Part shown: in pieces, positions 31,046 through 44,300 of the stretch
Layout of the letters: each line of letters opens with the position of its first letter
Numbering within the stretch: the first letter of the stretch is position 1
NCBI RefSeq assembly: GCF_022539505.1
Contig: NC_061513.1
Coordinates: 348,235,696-348,299,695, forward strand
Direction of reading: 5' to 3'
Length of the DNA: 64,000 nucleotides
From: Lolium rigidum
Taxonomy: Eukaryota; Streptophyta; Magnoliopsida; Poales; Poaceae
Translations under genes and position numbers: made by a program
Notes under the pieces: model-generated
Databases searched by the model: none
What the model saw: only the letters and a program-made list of their open reading frames with translations
Told to the model about the DNA's origin: nothing

Positions 31046-33642
31046 TACACACTTTACGCGCCTAGTCGAAAGGCGTTAAAGAAAAGCGCTTATGGGAGAC
31101 AACCCATTATGTTACTTCTGCACTTTGTTTTATATTTGAGTCTTGGAAGTTGTTATTACTGTAGAAACCTCTCCTTATCTTTATTTTATTGCATTGTTGT
31201 GCCAAGTAAAGTCTTTGATAGTAAAGCCAATACTAGATTCGGATTACTGCGCAGGAACAGATTTCTTGTTGTCACGAATTTGAGCAGTAGTCTCTGTAGA
31301 AACATTAAAAAAATCTGCCAATTTACGTGCGTGATCCTCAGATATGTACGCAACTTTCATTCAATTTGGGCATTTTCATCTGAGCAAGTCTGGTGCCACT
31401 TTAAAATTCGTCTTTACGAACTATTCTGTTTTGACAGATTCTGCCTTTTATTTCGCATTGCTCTGTTTTGCTATGTTTGATGGATTTCTTTGTTCCATTA
31501 ACTTTCAGTAGCTTTGAGCAATGTCCAGAAGTGTTAAGAATGATTATGTCACCTCTGAATATAGGAATTATGCACTGACCCTCTAATGAGTTTGTTTTGA
31601 GTTTGGTGTGGAGGAAGTTTTCAAGGGTCAAGAGAGGAGGATGATACAATATGATCAAGAAGAGTGAAGAGTCAAAGCTTGGGGATGCCCCCGTGGTTCA
31701 TCCCTGCATATTTTAAGAAGACTCAAGCGTCTAAGCTTGGGGATGCCCAAGGCATCCCTTCTTCATCGACAACTTATCAGGTTCCTCTAGTGAAACTATA
31801 TTTTTATTCTGTCACATTTTATGTGCTTTACTTGGAGCGTCTGTTTGCTTTTTTTTGTTTTTGTTTGAATAAAATCGGATCCTAGCATTCTTTGTTTGGG
31901 AGAGAGATACGCTCCGCTGTTTCGTATGAACAAATATGTTTTTAGCTTTATCTTTAATGTTCATTGCGAAAGTTGGACTATTTCATTCATTGTTATATGG
32001 TTGGAAACGGAAAATGCCGCATGTGGTAAATGGTTTAATGTTTTGAATAATGTGATGCTTGGCAATTGTTGTGCTCATATAGATCATGTTTAAGCTCTTG
32101 CATCATGTACCTTGTACCCATTAATGAATAATTACATAGAGCTTGTTAAAATTTGGTTTGCATGATTGATCTCTAGAGTCTAGATATTTTCTGGTTGAGG
32201 TGTTTGAACAACAAGGAGACGATATAAAGTCTTATAATAGTTACAATATGTTCATATGTGAGCTTTGCTGCACCTTTTATACTTGAGTTTGCTTCAAACA
32301 ACCTTGCTAGCCTAGCCTTGTATTGAGAGGAATTCTACTCGTGCATCCAAATCCTTGAGCCAATAACCATGCCATTTGTGTCCACCATACCTACCCACCA
32401 CATGGTATTTCTCCGCCATTCCAATGTACATTACTTGAGTGCTACCTTTAAAAATTCTATCCTTTGTCTTTACAATATATAGCTCATGGGAAAATAGCCT
32501 TAAAAACTATTGTGGTGAAGAATATGTACTTATGTATTTATTTCTTAATAAGTTGCTTGTTGAGCGGTAACCATGTTTTTGGGGACACCATCAACTTTTA
32601 CCTTTGTTGAATATCATGTGAGTTGCTATGCATGTTCGTCTTGTCTGAAGTAAGGGAGATTTTCATGATCATATGGTTTGAGTATGCACATTGTTAGAGA
32701 AGAACATTGGGCCGCTAACTAAAACCATGATCCATGGTGGAAGTTTCAGTTTGGACAATCAATCCTCAATCTCTTATGAGAATATTAACTGTTGTTGAAT
32801 GCTTATGCATTAAAAGAGGAGTCCATTATCTGTTGTCTATGTTGTCCCGGTATGGATGTCTAAGTTGAGAATAATCAAAAGCGAGAAATCCAATGCGAAC
32901 TTTCTCCTTAGACCTTTGTACAGGCGGCATAGAGGTACCCCTTTGTGACACTTGGTTGAAACATATGCTATGCAATGATAATCCATGTTAATCCAAGCTA
33001 ATTAGGACAAGGTGCGAGCACTATTGGTATACTATGCATGAGGCTTGCAACTTATAGGATATCATATACATAACACATATGCTTTATTACTACCGTTGAC
33101 AAAATTGTTTCTATGTTTTCAAAATGAAAAGCTCTAGCACAAATATAGTAATCCATGCTTCCCTCTGCGAAGGGCCTATCTTTTACTTTATTGTTGAGTC
33201 AGTTTACCTATTTCTTCTATCTCAGAAGCAAACACTTGTGTAAACTGTGTGCATTGATTCTTACATGTTTACCTATTGCACTTGTTATATTACTTTGTGT
33301 TGACAATTATCCATGAGATATACATGTTGAAGTTGAAAGCAACTGCTGAAACTTATATCTTGCTTTGTGTTGCTTCAATGCCTTTACTTTGAATTTATTG
33401 CTTTATGAGTAACTCTTATGCAAGTCTTATTGATGCTTGTCTTGAAAGTATTATTCATGAAAAGTCCTTGCTATATGATTCATTTGTTTACTCATTATCT
33501 TTGACATTGCTTCGAATCGATGCATTCATCTCATATGCTTTACAATAGTATGATTAAGATTATGATAGCATGTCACTTCAGAAATTATCTTTGTTATCGT
33601 TTACCTACTCGAGGGCGAGTAGGAACTAAGCTTGGGGATGCT
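31046..33642 (+). other. Element D 3' non-coding region
   Basis: Holds the TGGG-AGACAA-CCCA hairpin (31093-31106), GGGGATGCC-CAA-GGCATCCC (31739-31758), the hairpin CCTACTCG-AGGG-CGAGTAGG (33604-33623) and the polypurine tract TAAGCTTGGGGATGCT (33627-33642). No gene. Confidence 0.8.
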
Positions 33643-35246
33643 TGATACGTCTCAAACGTATCTATAATTTCTTATGTTCCATGCTACTTTTACGATGATA
33701 CTCACATGTTTTATACACATTATATGTCATTATTATGCATTTTCCGGCACTAACCTATTGACGAGATGCCGAAGAGCCGATTGCTTGTTTTACTGCTATT
33801 TTTGGTTTCAGAAATCCTACAAAGGAAATATTCTCGGAATTGGACGAAATCAACGCCCAGGGGCCTATTTTTCCACGAAGCTTCCAGAAGACCGAGGGAG
33901 ATACGAAGTGGGGCCACGGGCGCCGCCACACTAGGGCGGCGCGACCTAGAGGGGGCCCGCGCGGCCCTAGCGTGTGGGGCCCCCGTGACTCCTCCGACTC
34001 CGCCCTTCCGCCTACTTAAAGCCTTCGTTGCGAAACCCCCGCATGCGAGAGCCACGATACGGAAAACCTTCCAGAGACGCCGCCGCCGCCAATCCCATCT
34101 CGGGGGATTCAGGAGATCGCCTCCGGCACCCTGCCGGAGAGGGGAATCATCTCCCGGAGGACTCTACACCGCCATGGTCGCCTCCGGATCGATGTGTGAG
34201 TAGTTCACCCCTGGACTATGGGTCCATAGCAGTAGCTAGATGGTTGTCTTCTCCTCATTGTGCTATCATGTTAGATCTTGTGAGCTGCCTATCATGATCA
34301 AGATCATCTATTTGTAATCCTTCATGTTGTGTTTGTTGGGATCCGATGAATATTGAATACTATGTCAAGTTGATTATCAATCTATCATATATGTTATTTA
34401 TGTTCTTGCATGCTCTCCGTTGCTAGTAGAGGCTACGGCCAAGTTGATACTTGTGACTCCAAGAGGGGGTATTTATGCTCGATAGTGGGTTCATGCCTCC
34501 ATTAAACTGCAGGACAGTGACAGAAAGTTCTAAGGTTGTGGATGTGTTGTTGCCACTAGGGATAAAACATCGATGCTTTGTCTAAGGATATTTGTGTTGA
34601 TTACATTACGCACCATACTTAATGCAATTGTCTGTTGTTTACAACTTAATACTGGAAGGGGTTCGGATGATAACTCTGAAAGTGGACTTTTTAGGCATAG
34701 ATGCATGCTTGGATAGCGGTCTATGTACTTTGTCGTAATGCCCTGATTAAATCTCATAGTACTCATCATGATATATGTATGTGCATTGTTATGCCTTCTT
34801 TATTTGTCAATTGCCCAAGCTGTAATTTGTTCACCCAACATCTGCTTATCTTATGGGAGAGACACCGCTAGTGAACTGTGGACCCCGGTCCTATTCTTTA
34901 CATCTGAAATACAATCTACTGCAGTTGTTCTTTACTGTTCTTCGCAAACAATCATGATCATCCACACTATACATCTAATCCTTTGTTTACAGCAAGCCGG
35001 TGAGATTGACAACCTCACTTTTACGTTGGGGCAAAGTTCTGTGATTGTGTTGTGCAGGTTCCACGTTGGCGCCGGAATCCCTGGTGTTGCGCCGCACTAC
35101 ACTCCGCCACCAACAACCTTCAACGTGCTTCTTGGCTTCTACTGGTTCGATAAACCTTGGTTTCTTTCTGAGGGAAAACTTGCTACTGTACGCATCACAC
35201 CTTCCTCTTGGGGTTCCCAACAGACGTGTGTTAACTGCACGCATCA
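33643..35246 (+). repeat. Element D 3' LTR
   Basis: 1604 bp, near-identical to the 5' LTR, ending CTGCACGCATCA, followed by the GATAC duplication. Confidence 0.93.
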
Positions 35247-35251
35247 GATAC

Positions 35252-36562
35252 TACTTGTTCTGGATCATTTACATGCAACAAAGAAGAGTTTAAAAAAGGA
35301 CCTTCTTGATCGGATTCAAGAGAATACTGAAGGATGGGAGAACGACAAAGATAGAGAGTCAGGTATAAATTATGATTATGAATGCATTGAAACTTTTATG
35401 GATACTGATAAATTTCGTAATATGAGTGCTACTTATGGTCTTGACTCTCAAGTTGTTGCAAATTTTTATAAAGCTTTTGCCTCTCATTTTGAATTGCCTA
35501 GGAAGAATTTTGATAAGTATCATGAACCATACAAAGATAAAACTGATTCACCTATAGATAAATGTGTTGAAATTAAAACTGTTGATCATATTCTTCCTGA
35601 AGCTTATATTGAAAAAACTCCTTTTCCTGCTAAAATGAAGGAGTATTCTGTTATAACTAGTGCGGTTAATAAAAGTGCAAAGAAACCTATAGAACATGAA
35701 GAACAAATAAAGGTTGAACCTGCTATTGCAATAGTTAAAGATCTTGTGACTGAAAATGTAGAAGATGGTCATATTATTTTATGTGAAGATGCTTCTAATA
35801 TTGTTTCGCATCCTAATAAGTCTAGGAAAGCCAGTGTTCCTATGCTCTCTGTTAGAATTGGTGATCATTGTTATTATGGTTTATGCGACATTGGTGCAAG
35901 TATTAGTGCCATTCCTTATGAGCTTTACACGGAAATCATGCATGAAATTGGTTCTTGTGAACTTGAAGATATTGATGTGGTTATTCGGCTAGCTAATAAA
36001 GAAACTATCTCTCCTATCGGTATTGTTCGAGATGTGGAAGTTCTATGTGGTAAGATTAAATATCCTGCTGACTTTTTAGTACTTGGTTCTGCTGCTAGTA
36101 AGTCTTGTCCTATTATTTTCTGTAGACCTTTTCTAAATACTTGTGGAGCTATTATAGATTGCAAGAAGGAGAAAATTGTAACTAAATTTGCTGGTGAATC
36201 TTATGAGTTTAATTTCTCTGAAATTGCCAAAACTCCTTATAAAGCTGATTTGCCTAATCATGATTTTAGAGTTGAAGAGTGTGCATCTATTGCTCTTGAT
36301 CCTAGTAATCCTTTGCAGCAACATTTGGAGGATAGTGAGAGTGAAGTTTTTAGGGAGGAAAGAAATGAGCTTGCTGAAATTTTCCTTCGTCAACCTATTC
36401 TTAAACATGACTTGCCGGTTGAGGATCTAGGTACAACACCACCACCAAAGGAAGATCCTGTTTTTGATTTAAAACCGTTGCCTGATAATCTTAAGTATGC
36501 TCATATTGATGATAAGAAAATATATCATGTTATTATTAGTTCTAAGCTTTCAGACTTTGAGT
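35252..36562 (+). pseudogene. Element C gag C-terminus and aspartic protease
   Basis: Continuation of the C coding region after D. One extra A in a run at about 35292 shifts the frame; from there it is open to 36564. The retropepsin site is CDIGASISAIP (catalytic Asp codon 35887-35889), with a second conserved block PIIFCRPFLNTCGAIIDCKK where the usual LGRPF has become FCRPF. The family protease cleaves Gag-Pol in the particle. The frame ends SKLSDFE because an LTR fragment of another family begins there. Confidence 0.85.
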
Positions 36563-37065
36563 AACATCCCAAATTTCAAATAAAGGAAGAAGAACATTTC
36601 CAAGTATCCAAAATTTAGAACCAACAAAAACTTTTACTTTGCATATAGTACCCTGCATAGGACTTGTGCATTTTGAGTGATATGCCATGTTGATTGTTAC
36701 CTTGTATATGTGATGAACCCCACAACCCTAGAGTGATCAAGTGATCATCATAAACCAAGTCCATCAAAAAGAGAAAGAAATCAAATATTAGAAAAACCCT
36801 AAAAACCCTAACATATGGTCTATGTCATTTTTGTAAATTTGATCCTAGACCCATTTGATCTTCACCAATAGTTGTGTTATGTTATTAAAGAGTAATTACA
36901 ACTTTGGGAATCAAAGATTTACCTTTCAAACCATTTTCAAATTTGAAAACATGATCACATGAGCCGACACTTTGGCCTAATAGGCTCCACATGTTTTACT
37001 ACTATCTCGGATGGAGTCTTTTGGTGAAGCAATTACTTCAAAGGTCCATCAAAAGTAAAAACTTT
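36563..37065 (+). repeat. 5' fragment of a TAACATCCC-type LTR
   Basis: Begins (TGAG)TAACATCCCAAATTTC, AT-rich, resembling LTR starts of a common Triticeae gypsy family. Only ~500 bp remain before sequence of a Tat/Retand-like element, so the 3' boundary is approximate and marks an old deletion or recombination. Confidence 0.55.
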
Positions 37066-38368
37066 GGCACCACCAGAAGTATCGACCACCGACTCGGGGG
37101 CTACGCTCCGGGAAAGCTCCATTGAAGATATTCTCGGGTAAATCTAAACAACAAGTTCTTCTTCTCGAGCCTTCATGGACCGAACCTTTTTTGGCGTACT
37201 TGATGGAACAACGATTACAGATGATCCGGAAGAGGCTAAACGCATCGTGCATCGATCTAAGGCCTTTGTCATAGTAGATGGTGACATTTACAAGCGGAGC
37301 ATCTCGGCATCTTCCAACGGTGTATACGCCATCGACGATGGAAAAGCCTCGTTGCGAGAAATACACTGAAGGAACCCTGTGGTCATCATGCACCGGTAGA
37401 GCACTTGTGGCCAAAGCTTTCGTGAGCGGGGTTTTATTGGCCAACAGCAAGCGGCCGATGCAAAGAGAATTAGTTCGGAAGTGTGACCCTTGTCAACGTT
37501 TGCGCCAAAACCATATGCACCCGCCACGGATCTAATGACAATACCTTTGGCCTGGCCCTTTGCACAATGGGGGCTTGATCAAGTTGGTCCCACTGCAGAA
37601 ATCATCGCTTGGTGGTCATACTCTATCTATTGGTAGCAGTTGATAAATTCAACAAACAGATCGAGGCAATACCGGTCACTAATCGAACTGACCAAAGCCA
37701 GCTGTCAAATTCTTCAAAAAGGAATAACTTGTCGTTTTGGTGTGCCGCATAGCATCCTTACGTAGCGGTGGAACTAATTTTGATTCTAAGGAATTCCATC
37801 ACTTTTGCAACGGCAATGGCATCAAGCTCAAATTTGCTTCAGGTTGCACATCCTCAGACCAACGGGGCAAGTTAGAAAGAATCAATGACCTAATATGCGA
37901 TGGCATTAAAAAGCGCCTTACGAGGTGCGGTACTGGAGCTTGGGTCGAAGAGTTACCATCAATACTGCGGAGTTTACGAACTACACCAAATAGGTCAGCA
38001 CAATATACTCCATTCTTCCTTGTCTATGGAGCTGAAGCTAGTTCTACCAACCGATGGTCGCTTTGAAGCACCTCGGGTGGCCACATATACTGATGCAACC
38101 TCTGTTCACGCACTACAAGATGTTGTGGATCTTCTTGATGAGGCTCGGAGATATCGCCTTAGCCGGAACATCGAGTATATTAGCGGTAATACTGAATTAC
38201 CACAGTCCGAGAAGAGTTCACACTCGAAGCTTCAGCGTTGGCGAGCCTAAGTACTATGGCTGAAGCAAGAAAGATCCTCAAAACTTGAATCTCTACGGGA
38301 AGGACCATTCATCGTCACTAAAGTCATACCAGGGGGAGCTTATCGCCTCAAGAAAAGATGTTGGGAAT
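37066..38368 (+). pseudogene. Tat/Retand-like integrase remnant
   Basis: EEAKRIVHRSKAFVIVDGDI leads into a zinc-binding N-terminus: GFYWPTA (about 37430) and CDPCQRLRQNHMHPP (about 37485). The core follows with WPFAQWGLDQVGP and, after many frameshifts and stops, VYGAEA near 38025. A C-terminal SFSVGEPK segment near 38230 continues toward the expected chromodomain-like end. Interrupted at 38369 by a reversed LTR. In the family the enzyme inserts element DNA. This copy is clearly dead. Confidence 0.8.
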
Positions 38369-39952
38369 TGATGCGTGTAGTTGACACGTCCGTTGGGAAC
38401 CCCAAGATGAAGGTGTGATGCGCACAACAGTAAGTTTCCCTCAGTAAGAAACCAAGGTTATCGAACCAGTAGGAGTCAAGGAACACGTGAAGGTTGTTGG
38501 TGGCGGAGTGTAGTGCGGCGCAACACCAGGGATTCCGGCGCCAACGTGGAACCTGCACAACACAATCAAAGCACTTTGCCCCAACGTAATGCGGTGAGGT
38601 TGTCAATCTCACCGGCTTTGTCAGAACAAAGGATTAGATGTATAGTGTGGATGATGATGTTTGTTTGCGAAGAACAGTAACGAACAATTGCAGTAGATTG
38701 TATTTCAGATGTAAAGAATTGGACCGGGGTCCACAGTTCACTAGTGGTGTCTCTCCCATAAGATAAACAGATGTTGGGTGAACAAATTACAGCTGGGCAA
38801 TTGACAAATAAAGAAGGCATAACAATGCACATACATATATCATGATGAGTACTATGAGATTTAATCGGGGCATTACGACAAAGTACATAGACCGCTATCC
38901 AACATGCATCTATGCCTAAAAAGTCCACCTTCAGGTTATCATCCGAACCCCTTCCAGTATTAAGTTGCAAACAACAGACAATTGCATTAAGTATGGTGCG
39001 TAATGTAATCAACACAAATATCCTTAGACAAAGCATCGATGTTTTATCCCTAGTGGCACACAGCACATCCACAACCTTAGCACTTTCTGTCACTGTCCCA
39101 CATTCAATGGAGGCATGAACCACACTATCGAGCATAAATACTTCCTCTTGGAGTCACAAGTATCAACTCTGGCTGTGAGCCTCTACTAGCAACGGAGAGC
39201 ATGCAAGAACATAAACAACATATATGATAGATTGATAATCAACTTGACATAGTATTCACTATTCATCGGATCCCAACAAACACAACATGTAGGATTACAA
39301 ATAGATGATCTTGATCATGATAGGCAGCTCACAAGATCTAACATGATAGCACAATGAGGAGAAGACAACCATCTAGCTACCGCTATGGGACCCATAGTCC
39401 AGGGTGAACTACTCACACATCGATCCGAGGCGATCATGCGTGATGAAAGAGACCTCCGAGATGATTCCCTCCGCGTAGGGTGCCGGAGGCGATCTCCGAA
39501 TCCCGAGATGGGATTGGCGGCGGCGGCATCTCTGGAAGGTTTTCCGTATCGTGGCTCTCTGGCATCGGGGTATTCGCGACGAAGGCTTTAAGTAGGCGGA
39601 AGGGCGGAGTCGGAGGAGGCACGGGGCCCACACGCTAGGCCGCGCGGCCACTTAGGCCGCACCGCCCTAGTGTGGCGGCGCCCTGTGGCCCCACTTCGTA
39701 TCTCCCTGGTCTTCTGAAGCTTCGTGGAAAAATAAGACCCTCGGGCGTTGATTTCGTCCAACTCCGAGAATATTTCCTTACTAGGATTTCTCGAAACCAA
39801 AACAGCAGTAAACAATAACTAGCTCTTCGGCATCTCGTCAATAGGTTAGTGCCGAAAATGCATAATAATGACATATAACGTGTATAAAACATGTGAGTAT
39901 CATCATAAAAGTAGCATGGAACATAAGAAATTATAGATACGTTTGAGACGTA
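38369..39952 (-). mobile_element. Solo LTR, D/B' type, reverse orientation
   Basis: Read on the minus strand it runs from ACGTCTCAAACGTATC to GTCAACTACACGCATCA. The terminal TGA expected at the minus-strand start is missing (plus strand ends GAGACGTA, then GATCG). No internal region, no matching 5-bp flanks (GGAAT versus GATCG). Confidence 0.85.
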
Positions 39953-40626
39953 GATCGTGAACTCATGTAACGTTGCACACTTGCGATGATTTTACGTATA
40001 GAATTCGGCCTTTCTCTTCACTACATGGAGGCTTCTTAGCCTGTCACATATTATAAATAAAATTTCTGGTTCGGCTTACATTGTTATTTCGTCACTCGAA
40101 CAAATGTTCGACCTTTTTTATCGACTACTACTCCCATCGGGAGCTTCGGCTAAATTACGTCTCATAAGCTTACCTGACAATACTAGAATAACTGCAATAT
40201 CGATAATTAATTATTACTCCCACCGGGAGCTATGGTTATCGATACACTAAAACCCATCCAAGCCTCAAATAAATTTATGAGTGCTGCAGTTGATGGAAGA
40301 AATACTACTTACAAAAGGCTCATACCGGTGCACCGTGTTACGAGGCCAAACATAAAGCGTCTAAATCCCTCGTTTACTCGAAGGGTGTCGCTCTTACAAA
40401 ACACTTACAAAACAACTCTGCAAAAATTGCGATTACAACAGGGTCGTCGACTGAGCAAACTGACTTGATCACTCAGTTGCCTTCGATAAAATATTTCAGC
40501 TGGACTTACAAGTTGAAACAATTCACAAATGATGTTTAAAAAGAACATCAGATACATACGGGATTACTCCTTGCAACGCAAGGTTATCATAAAAAAGAGA
40601 AGATCTTTATAGAAATTTACTATGTA
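39953..40626 (+). other. Non-coding region between integrase and antisense gene
   Basis: No gene. Two small palindromes, CTCCCATCGGGAG (40131-40143) and CTCCCACCGGGAG (40217-40229), lie in otherwise AT-rich sequence. Confidence 0.5.
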
Positions 40627-43600
40627 TCACGGCAAGGTCCCTTGATCTTCTTGATTCTTCAAATCCCTTTCAGTTCCTGCTTCCATCCTAGAAACAATAA
40701 TGTAAGCATGATGACCGGCTATGGGATAATATTGATCCAACCTTACATTAGCATTTGCTATGGATTCCAAATCTATGGTTTGGTGGCATGCTAAAACTGA
40801 AGCAAGTGCAAGCTCGGCTCCAGCAATAAGTTATTTGCGCACCAATGATCGAATTCTGGCCGGAGTCTTGAATCGATTGAATAAAGCAGGAAGAGTTTCG
40901 GGTGCTTGATCCAATGGAAACATAGTCTTCCGTACCATGGTGAGATGAGCATGATACTTGTCGAAGTAATAGTGAACCTTCTCGACTCGACACTCAAATT
41001 TAGCCACGATTACATCCTTCGATTGATTGGACCACAGCTCACACTTCGGGTGAGTAATATCGGTCATCGCTGCAATCTTTTCATGTATTCACCTATTTTC
41101 TTCTGATTCATCAAAAGCGACGACTTTTGAAGACAAAGAACAAGTCAACAGAAGGCTATTCAACAAAAGTATCAGATGAAAACAAAGGAAAAGTGGTTGA
41201 CTGCTTAGAGCTTAAACTCTCAGTAGCCACACGAAGACGATCCAAAACATGTCGTTCGACTGCAGTAGCAATTTTGCTCTTTTTCTTCACCAAAGCTGCC
41301 ATAGTATGAAGACCAGATATGTCTTTGTTCAGCCGAGAAATTTGATCACGCAAGCGACGTACAAGCTCTGATTCGTCAACAACAGAAGAATTCAAAGAAG
41401 TTTCGACACGAGAAGAAGTCGAAGGAATCTGCAGCAAAAATTTACGCTTTCAGAAGGATGTCGATAAAAGGTGGAAAACTCCCATCGAGCGTACAAATAT
41501 ATTACTTTCAGGAGATTGTTAAATACTAGCAACAACCAGCTTAATTCGGTACAGGATAAGACTAAAATGTATCTGGGTTACAACTAAAAACGAGGAAGCC
41601 AGGCTTAATCAAGCTTGTGCTGATGATGAATCAGGAGCGGCTTCACATGCAGTCTTGTTTTTATCCTCGTCAACTAGTTTGAGGAGTCGATTACCACACA
41701 ACACTGAGGATTGCTTGAAAGGTTCAAGGTTGACTGGAAAGTTATTGGCATCTACTGGCAGCGCCTTGGATAGCTTCTCCAGGTCAGAACCAAGTCCGTG
41801 CCCCATCAAAAGCTGGAAAGTAAGAACTGCTCCGTAAAGACGAGAGCGTCGCTTCAATACCTCTATGGCTTCTGAAGAGTCAACGAAGAAGGTATCCGCC
41901 ATTTCCCCAAGGGTCTTGTTTTGGTCCAACTTTGGGAACATCATCAAAAATAGTTTCGACAAAGCTCCCTTGGTATTCTTCAAAAGATCTTGGAGCTGGT
42001 TCTTTGGATTCAGTAGCAAACGAAAGAGCATCCGACATTGAGTCTACTTGAAGCTTGTTTGTACGGTCGATATGCATATCGGCAGTACCTGGAAAAATTA
42101 CGGATAAGCAATTAGAAAGATATTATTGGAGAAGTACCACATAAGTATGAAGGAAACTTACTTAGCAAGCTCGTGATAAACTCTCGGAGGGCACCTTCCT
42201 TTTCATCGGCTTCAATGAAAGATTTGCGCCTAGCCTCCTGCTCGTCCTTCATTTTCTTCTTCAATCTCTTCATCTCGTCCTTCAGGATTGTGTTTTCATT
42301 TCGAGTTTCTGCTGTAAGCCCGTTGGCTTCTAGCACTTGATCAGCCGAAGTCTTAACGGCCTTGCGAAGCTGTACGTTCTCTGATTCTAGGCGAGTAAAT
42401 TGATCAGCAAAATCTGCCACAATGTCAACTATGGAAAAAATTGGCTACAGCAAGAAAATTGAAAAGATTATGTCAGGCAATATAGCAGATGAATTTTAGC
42501 CTATGCTTGATCTTTTCAAAGAGTCAAACATCGGCTCGGGGGCTAAATGGATACTACGCCAGATATTATGTTCAAGAAACACTTACATGATTACGAGAAA
42601 CTGGAGGAGCAGAGGCGCTTGCAGAAGGATTAACTGTCGACAGAGGAACATTTGCCACACTTGTTCTTGGTGGCAAAGTAAGCTCATCAGTCGAAGGAAT
42701 TGACTCCTTTGCAGACTCTGCCTTTCCAGACAATATTTTAGCCCTCTTCAAGAGAGGGACGTCGTCATCATCCTCGGAGCTGGACAAGAATAGATACAAA
42801 TTTCAGCCGAATTGAAGGAATTTAAGTACAAGTAAAAGGGAAAAACTTACAAAGTTAACTCCAAGTCATCTTCTTTAGCAAAGAGTTTTGTTGATCCCTT
42901 TGCAACTTGAGGAGCCGACATTTCTTGAGAAGGAGCAGGAGAAGCTGTCGCGTCAGCATCATCATCTCGTCCGCTGGGACTCGATTCTGCTATCGCCATC
43001 AAATCTTCATTGATCTTCCTGCGTCGCATAGACTTCACGAAAGCTTCATCCTCGGGGACTTCATCACCTAGAATGTCGCTGTCATCAAAAATGTGTTGTT
43101 CATCTTCGGTTTCTTCCGAAGCATCATCATCCTCTAGAGCTATGCCACTTTCGGGTGTAGGAGGATAACATTGAGCGACGGTGGAATCCTATCGACAGAA
43201 AAAGTAATGGGACTCAGATTCATAAATAAAAAGCAACATCCGATGCAAATACAAATGAAATTACCTCAGCAGGAAGGTGCTTAAGGTCAAAAGGAGGGCG
43301 AGCCGAAGTCATGAAAATGTCGTCCTTCTGGCTGAGGCGAGTCAGGAGCCGCACCTCATCGCAAAGATCCTCTTCGGATAAATCAGTTGAGCAGATCCTT
43401 GATTTATCCATCACACTGGTGTACATCCATAACTGATGAGCCCTTGACATCAACGGCTGCACCCGACACTTAAGGAACACTGAGACCACTTCAGTGCCAC
43501 ACATCGTCTGACCTCCTGCATTCTTCAGGTCCAGGACCTTTTCATACAGTTGATCAGCTAGGGAACTTTCTTCGGCAGTCAAAGTGTTTTGCTAGGATTT

Positions 43601-44200
43601 CTTCGGCACAGCAGAAAGGACATCTTCGAATGCATGCAGATTGGAGCGCCGTCCTGATGCTGGGATGCCCCGGAGATAAACCCACTTCTGTCGCCAGCCC
43701 TGAACTAACTCCTTCATCGGGTAGTCGAAGTAGTTGACCTCCTTACCGACGACGAAGCCGACACCACCAACGACAGGAGGACCGTCATTGCCATTATGGC
43801 GTTTGACGTACAAAATCTTCCTCCACAAGCCCCAGTGGGGGTCAATGCCAAGGAAGGCCTCACACAGAGTGATGAAGATTGAGAGATGGAGAATGGAATT
43901 GGGAGTCAGCTACCAAAGCTGAATCCCGTAGAAGAAGAGGAGAGAACGAAGAAATTCGTGGGTAGGGAGAGAAAGTTCGCGAAACAAAAAAGAGGCAAAC
44001 ATAACAATAAAGCCTTTTGGAGGCCTTGGGAGGGAGGCAGAAACCGGATGAAGAAAGTCAGATTCGACAGATGAGATGAGGCCAAGCGACCTCATCTTGT
44101 TCTCCTCACGCTTGGAGATGGTGGAGGCAGACCAGTCGAGACCGATCTTGGCTGCGCCTGCAGTAGCGCTCGAGCCGGCGGTTCCCTTCTTCTTGCCCAT
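40627..44200 (-). pseudogene. Multi-exon antisense gene of a Tat/Retand-like element
   Basis: Encoded opposite to integrase. Exon 1, 44200-43265 (MGKKKGTAGSSATAG), looks like the plant 'putative gypsy type transposon' domain (PF04195), with TAGs at 43910 and 43592. Consensus splice sites then join in-frame exons: 43188-42851 and 42779-42587 (acidic/Ser-rich), 42444-42162 (heptad-like coiled coil, ESENVQLRKAV) and 42088-41609 (one frameshift). Further exons are likely at 41437-41156 (RRLRDQISRLNKDI) and about 41070-40627 (VEKVHYYFDKYHAHLTMVRK, with TAA at 40831-40833). Reading frame holds across every verified junction, so this was a real spliced gene. All stops fit C-to-T changes. Role unknown; antisense genes of this kind occur in this retroelement lineage. 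Confidence 0.75.
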
Positions 44201-44300
44201 GGTCGCTGAGTTCCTGAAGGCAGAAGCAATGGCAAGGAGGAGGCAAGGAAGAAGATGAGCAGTATGGAGGCGTAAAAAGTGAAAGCAGGAAAAGGTTCCC

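Larger units (their letters stand above)
28552..35246 (+). mobile_element. Element D: complete non-autonomous LTR element inside C
   Basis: LTRs 28552-30152 and 33643-35246, primer site, short reading-frame remnant, non-coding 3' region, polypurine tract. Flanked by a perfect 5-bp target duplication, GATAC (28547-28551 and 35247-35251), in the gag of C. Complete in structure, with no enzymes of its own. Confidence 0.95.
26382..36562 (+). mobile_element. Element C: gag-protease LTR element, split by D, 3' truncated
   Basis: 5' LTR 26382-27890, primer site 27902-27919, gag start, then D inserted at 28551/28552. Coding continues at 35252 into gag-protease and stops abruptly at 36562, where a different LTR begins. 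Reverse transcriptase onward and the 3' LTR are absent, by truncation. The protease is followed by LPDNLKYAHI, the usual entry to RT in autonomous Athila-type elements, so C may once have been complete. Confidence 0.85.

Noticed and set aside
34768..36564. Single 598-codon protein starting in the D LTR
   Set aside because: The first ~160 codons are LTR sequence of D; only the part after 35252 is element C gag-protease. It is a fusion by chance of frame, not a gene.
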